Shown here one piece after another: positions 32,215-33,463 of a DNA stretch of 33,463 nucleotides. The stretch covers positions 1 through 33,463 of the forward strand of contig JAFVEX010000004.1 in the NCBI GenBank assembly GCA_017475785.1. Reading direction: 5' to 3'. A program made the position numbers and the translations under genes. Numbering within the stretch: the first letter of the stretch is position 1; every line of letters starts with the position of its first letter. Below the pieces are notes generated by a model that made no database searches, was not told the origin of the DNA, and saw nothing but the letters and a program-made list of their open reading frames with translations. The stretch is from Eubacterium sp. (GTDB taxonomy: Bacteria; Bacillota_A; Clostridia; Lachnospirales; Lachnospiraceae).

Positions 32215-33463
32215 TCAGTTCAGGCTTCTGACGCGCAGACGCCCCTTATGAATGCTCTCCCGGAAGAAGTCCTTTACGGAGCAGCCCGCTCTGCCCGAAG
32301 ACGCGCAGGCGCAGGCACACGCGCAGGACGACGCGCAGGCGCAGGAGGATACGCATGCACAGGACGACACACAGGATGAGTGGTGCGAAGACCCGCCGGA
32401 CCGCGAAGACCGGGATGACCGGGAGGAATACGAGCCGGATGACCGCGTTCTCACCGGGACATTGACGACATTGACCCGGATAAATGTGTTCGGCGAATCC
32501 CCGTAACGATACGTGCCTCTCTTCGTGTACTTCTCAGGCTCTTCTATCTGGCTCTCCTCCACGACTTCCTTACTCTTGATCATGCTGCGCCCGCAATAGC
32601 CGCACTTATCCTTGCCTTCTTCACGCGCGGCGCCGCAGCCAGGGCAGTTCTCATAGTACTCGATCTTCGTTCGCGTTATCTTCTTTTCCGTTTTCGGGGC
32701 TTCCTGGCCGGATCCAAATCCTGTTCCTCCGGCAAGCCACCGGATAAACTTGACCAGGATAATTATCGGCGTCGCCGCAACTGCCAGGGCGATGATCCCC
32801 ACAATCAAAGTACCGATCAGATCAAGGAAGCCAGATCCGCTCTCGCTGCCGCCGGCATCCTTGCTGAAGCTGCTGTCGCCGCCGCTGCCGGCCTGATTCT
32901 CAGAGACAAAGCCAAAGGCGTCATTCGGATATACAACAGAGATGGTAAAATGCTCACCTGCCGCAAGCGAAGCATTAAATGTGAGATATCCGTCTTCCTG
33001 CAGACAATCCGGCTGCCACGCGCCGGCATCATCCGCATTCCAGCGAATTGTAAGGCTGTCAACATCCATGCCGTCGAACCAGGCGGGTGTAAAGGTATAT
33101 ACAGTCTCCCCCTCTGCCCACTTGTCAATCTGATACATGTGATCCTGTGTCATCGAAAACTCGATGCTGACAGTCTCTCCCTCTCCGTAGGCACGGTCCA
33201 GATAAACCGCGAGCGAGCTGCCCTTATCGACGATATGATCCACCGTGGCACTCTGGGGCACAATATTTTCGTGATACTTATTCGGCATGCCCAGATCAAT
33301 CCACTCCAGTTCGCCGATCGAATCATCCAGCACCTCCCAGTCTATATGATAGACCATGTTGAGGGAGGCGTCCTCATTGACGTCCACTGTGATGGTAAAA
33401 TCCCGTATCTCATCAGTTGCCTCTGCCGCCGCTGCCGGAACAGCTGTCAGGCAGGCCCAGAGC
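32215..33463 (-). CDS. DUF2207-like membrane protein with zinc ribbon and Cys-Ala tail, cut by the window end
   Basis: The reading frame is open to the right edge, so the N-terminus is missing. The first visible residues look like the end of a signal peptide (LWACLTAVPAAAAEA), followed by an extracellular beta-rich domain (FTITVDVNEDASLNMVYHID) like that of DUF2207 proteins. A membrane helix (LIGTLIVGIIALAVAATPII) leads to a cytoplasmic zinc ribbon (CPGCG and CGYCG). Then comes a Ser/Arg/Gly-rich stretch and a tail with ten cysteines in 31 residues at 32281-32373, mostly Cys-Ala or Ser-Ser-Cys units, ending GRAGCSVKDFF. A GTG at 33387 lies inside the domain and is not the start. Domain type is fairly sure; function is unknown. 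Confidence 0.8.
   Translation of the reverse strand, partial: LWACLTAVPAAAAEATDEIRDFTITVDVNEDASLNMVYHIDWEVLDDSIGELEWIDLGMPNKYHENIVPQSATVDHIVDKGSSLAVYLDRAYGEGETVSIEFSMTQDHMYQIDKWAEGETVYTFTPAWFDGMDVDSLTIRWNADDAGAWQPDCLQEDGYLTFNASLAAGEHFTISVVYPNDAFGFVSENQAGSGGDSSFSKDAGGSESGSGFLDLIGTLIVGIIALAVAATPIIILVKFIRWLAGGTGFGSGQEAPKTEKKITRTKIEYYENCPGCGAAREEGKDKCGYCGRSMIKSKEVVEESQIEEPEKYTKRGTYRYGDSPNTFIRVNVVNVPVRTRSSGSYSSRSSRSSRSGGSSHHSSCVSSCACVSSCACASSCACACACASSGRAGCSVKDFFRESIHKGRLRVRSLN

Noticed and set aside
33385..33387. GTG as the start of the zinc-ribbon membrane protein
   Set aside because: The frame stays open upstream to the window edge and reads as a signal-peptide end followed by the domain's first strand.

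Overview
The window looks like chromosomal DNA of a gut-type, Gram-positive Clostridia member, probably Lachnospiraceae. The evidence is sortase-anchored pilins, a GHKL/LytTR two-component pair, a BMP-type ABC importer, an L-fucose isomerase cassette, strong GGAGG ribosome binding sites and a moderately high G+C content. The species cannot be named from sequence alone. There is no integrase, transposase, tRNA, rRNA or CRISPR array.

Region 1 (1-5.1 kb): an L-fucose catabolism cassette. A divergent AraC-type regulator faces fucI (isomerase), a RhaB-like kinase probably acting as fuculokinase, and fucU (mutarotase). A hairpin and four tandem 20-bp repeats separate the kinase from fucU. No aldolase or sugar transporter is present.

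Region 2 (5.2-11.7 kb, minus strand): a three-gene pilus locus. It reads large tip-type adhesin, LPETG backbone pilin, class C sortase.

Region 3 (12-17 kb, minus strand): a tightly coupled signalling operon of a LytTR response regulator, an AgrC-like GHKL histidine kinase, and a membrane beta-propeller protein ending in a degenerate GGDEF domain. The regulator gene carries a one-base frameshift that removes the end of its DNA-binding domain. The operon ends in a strong terminator, after which the pilus genes begin. Two 9-bp direct repeats 21 bp apart lie upstream of the adhesin and have the geometry of a LytTR target.

Region 4 (17-21.5 kb, minus strand): an ABM-family monooxygenase-like protein, a class A penicillin-binding protein with a repetitive Gly/Asn/Asp tail, and a secreted protein with four SH3 domains.

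Region 5 (21.7-28.4 kb, minus strand): a BMP-family ABC importer (ATPase, two permeases, lipoprotein), followed by a homologue of monomethylamine methyltransferase MtmB. That homologue has no amber codon and has leucine where pyrrolysine should be. The pairing is the most interesting candidate for an undescribed pathway here: uptake of a methylated compound followed by corrinoid-dependent demethylation.

Region 6 (28.5-33.5 kb): a PAP2 phosphatase, a LUD-domain protein, a secreted NlpC/P60-like amidase with a Big_2 domain, three small membrane proteins on the plus strand, and a membrane protein cut by the window end. The last has a zinc ribbon and a striking Cys-Ala tail.
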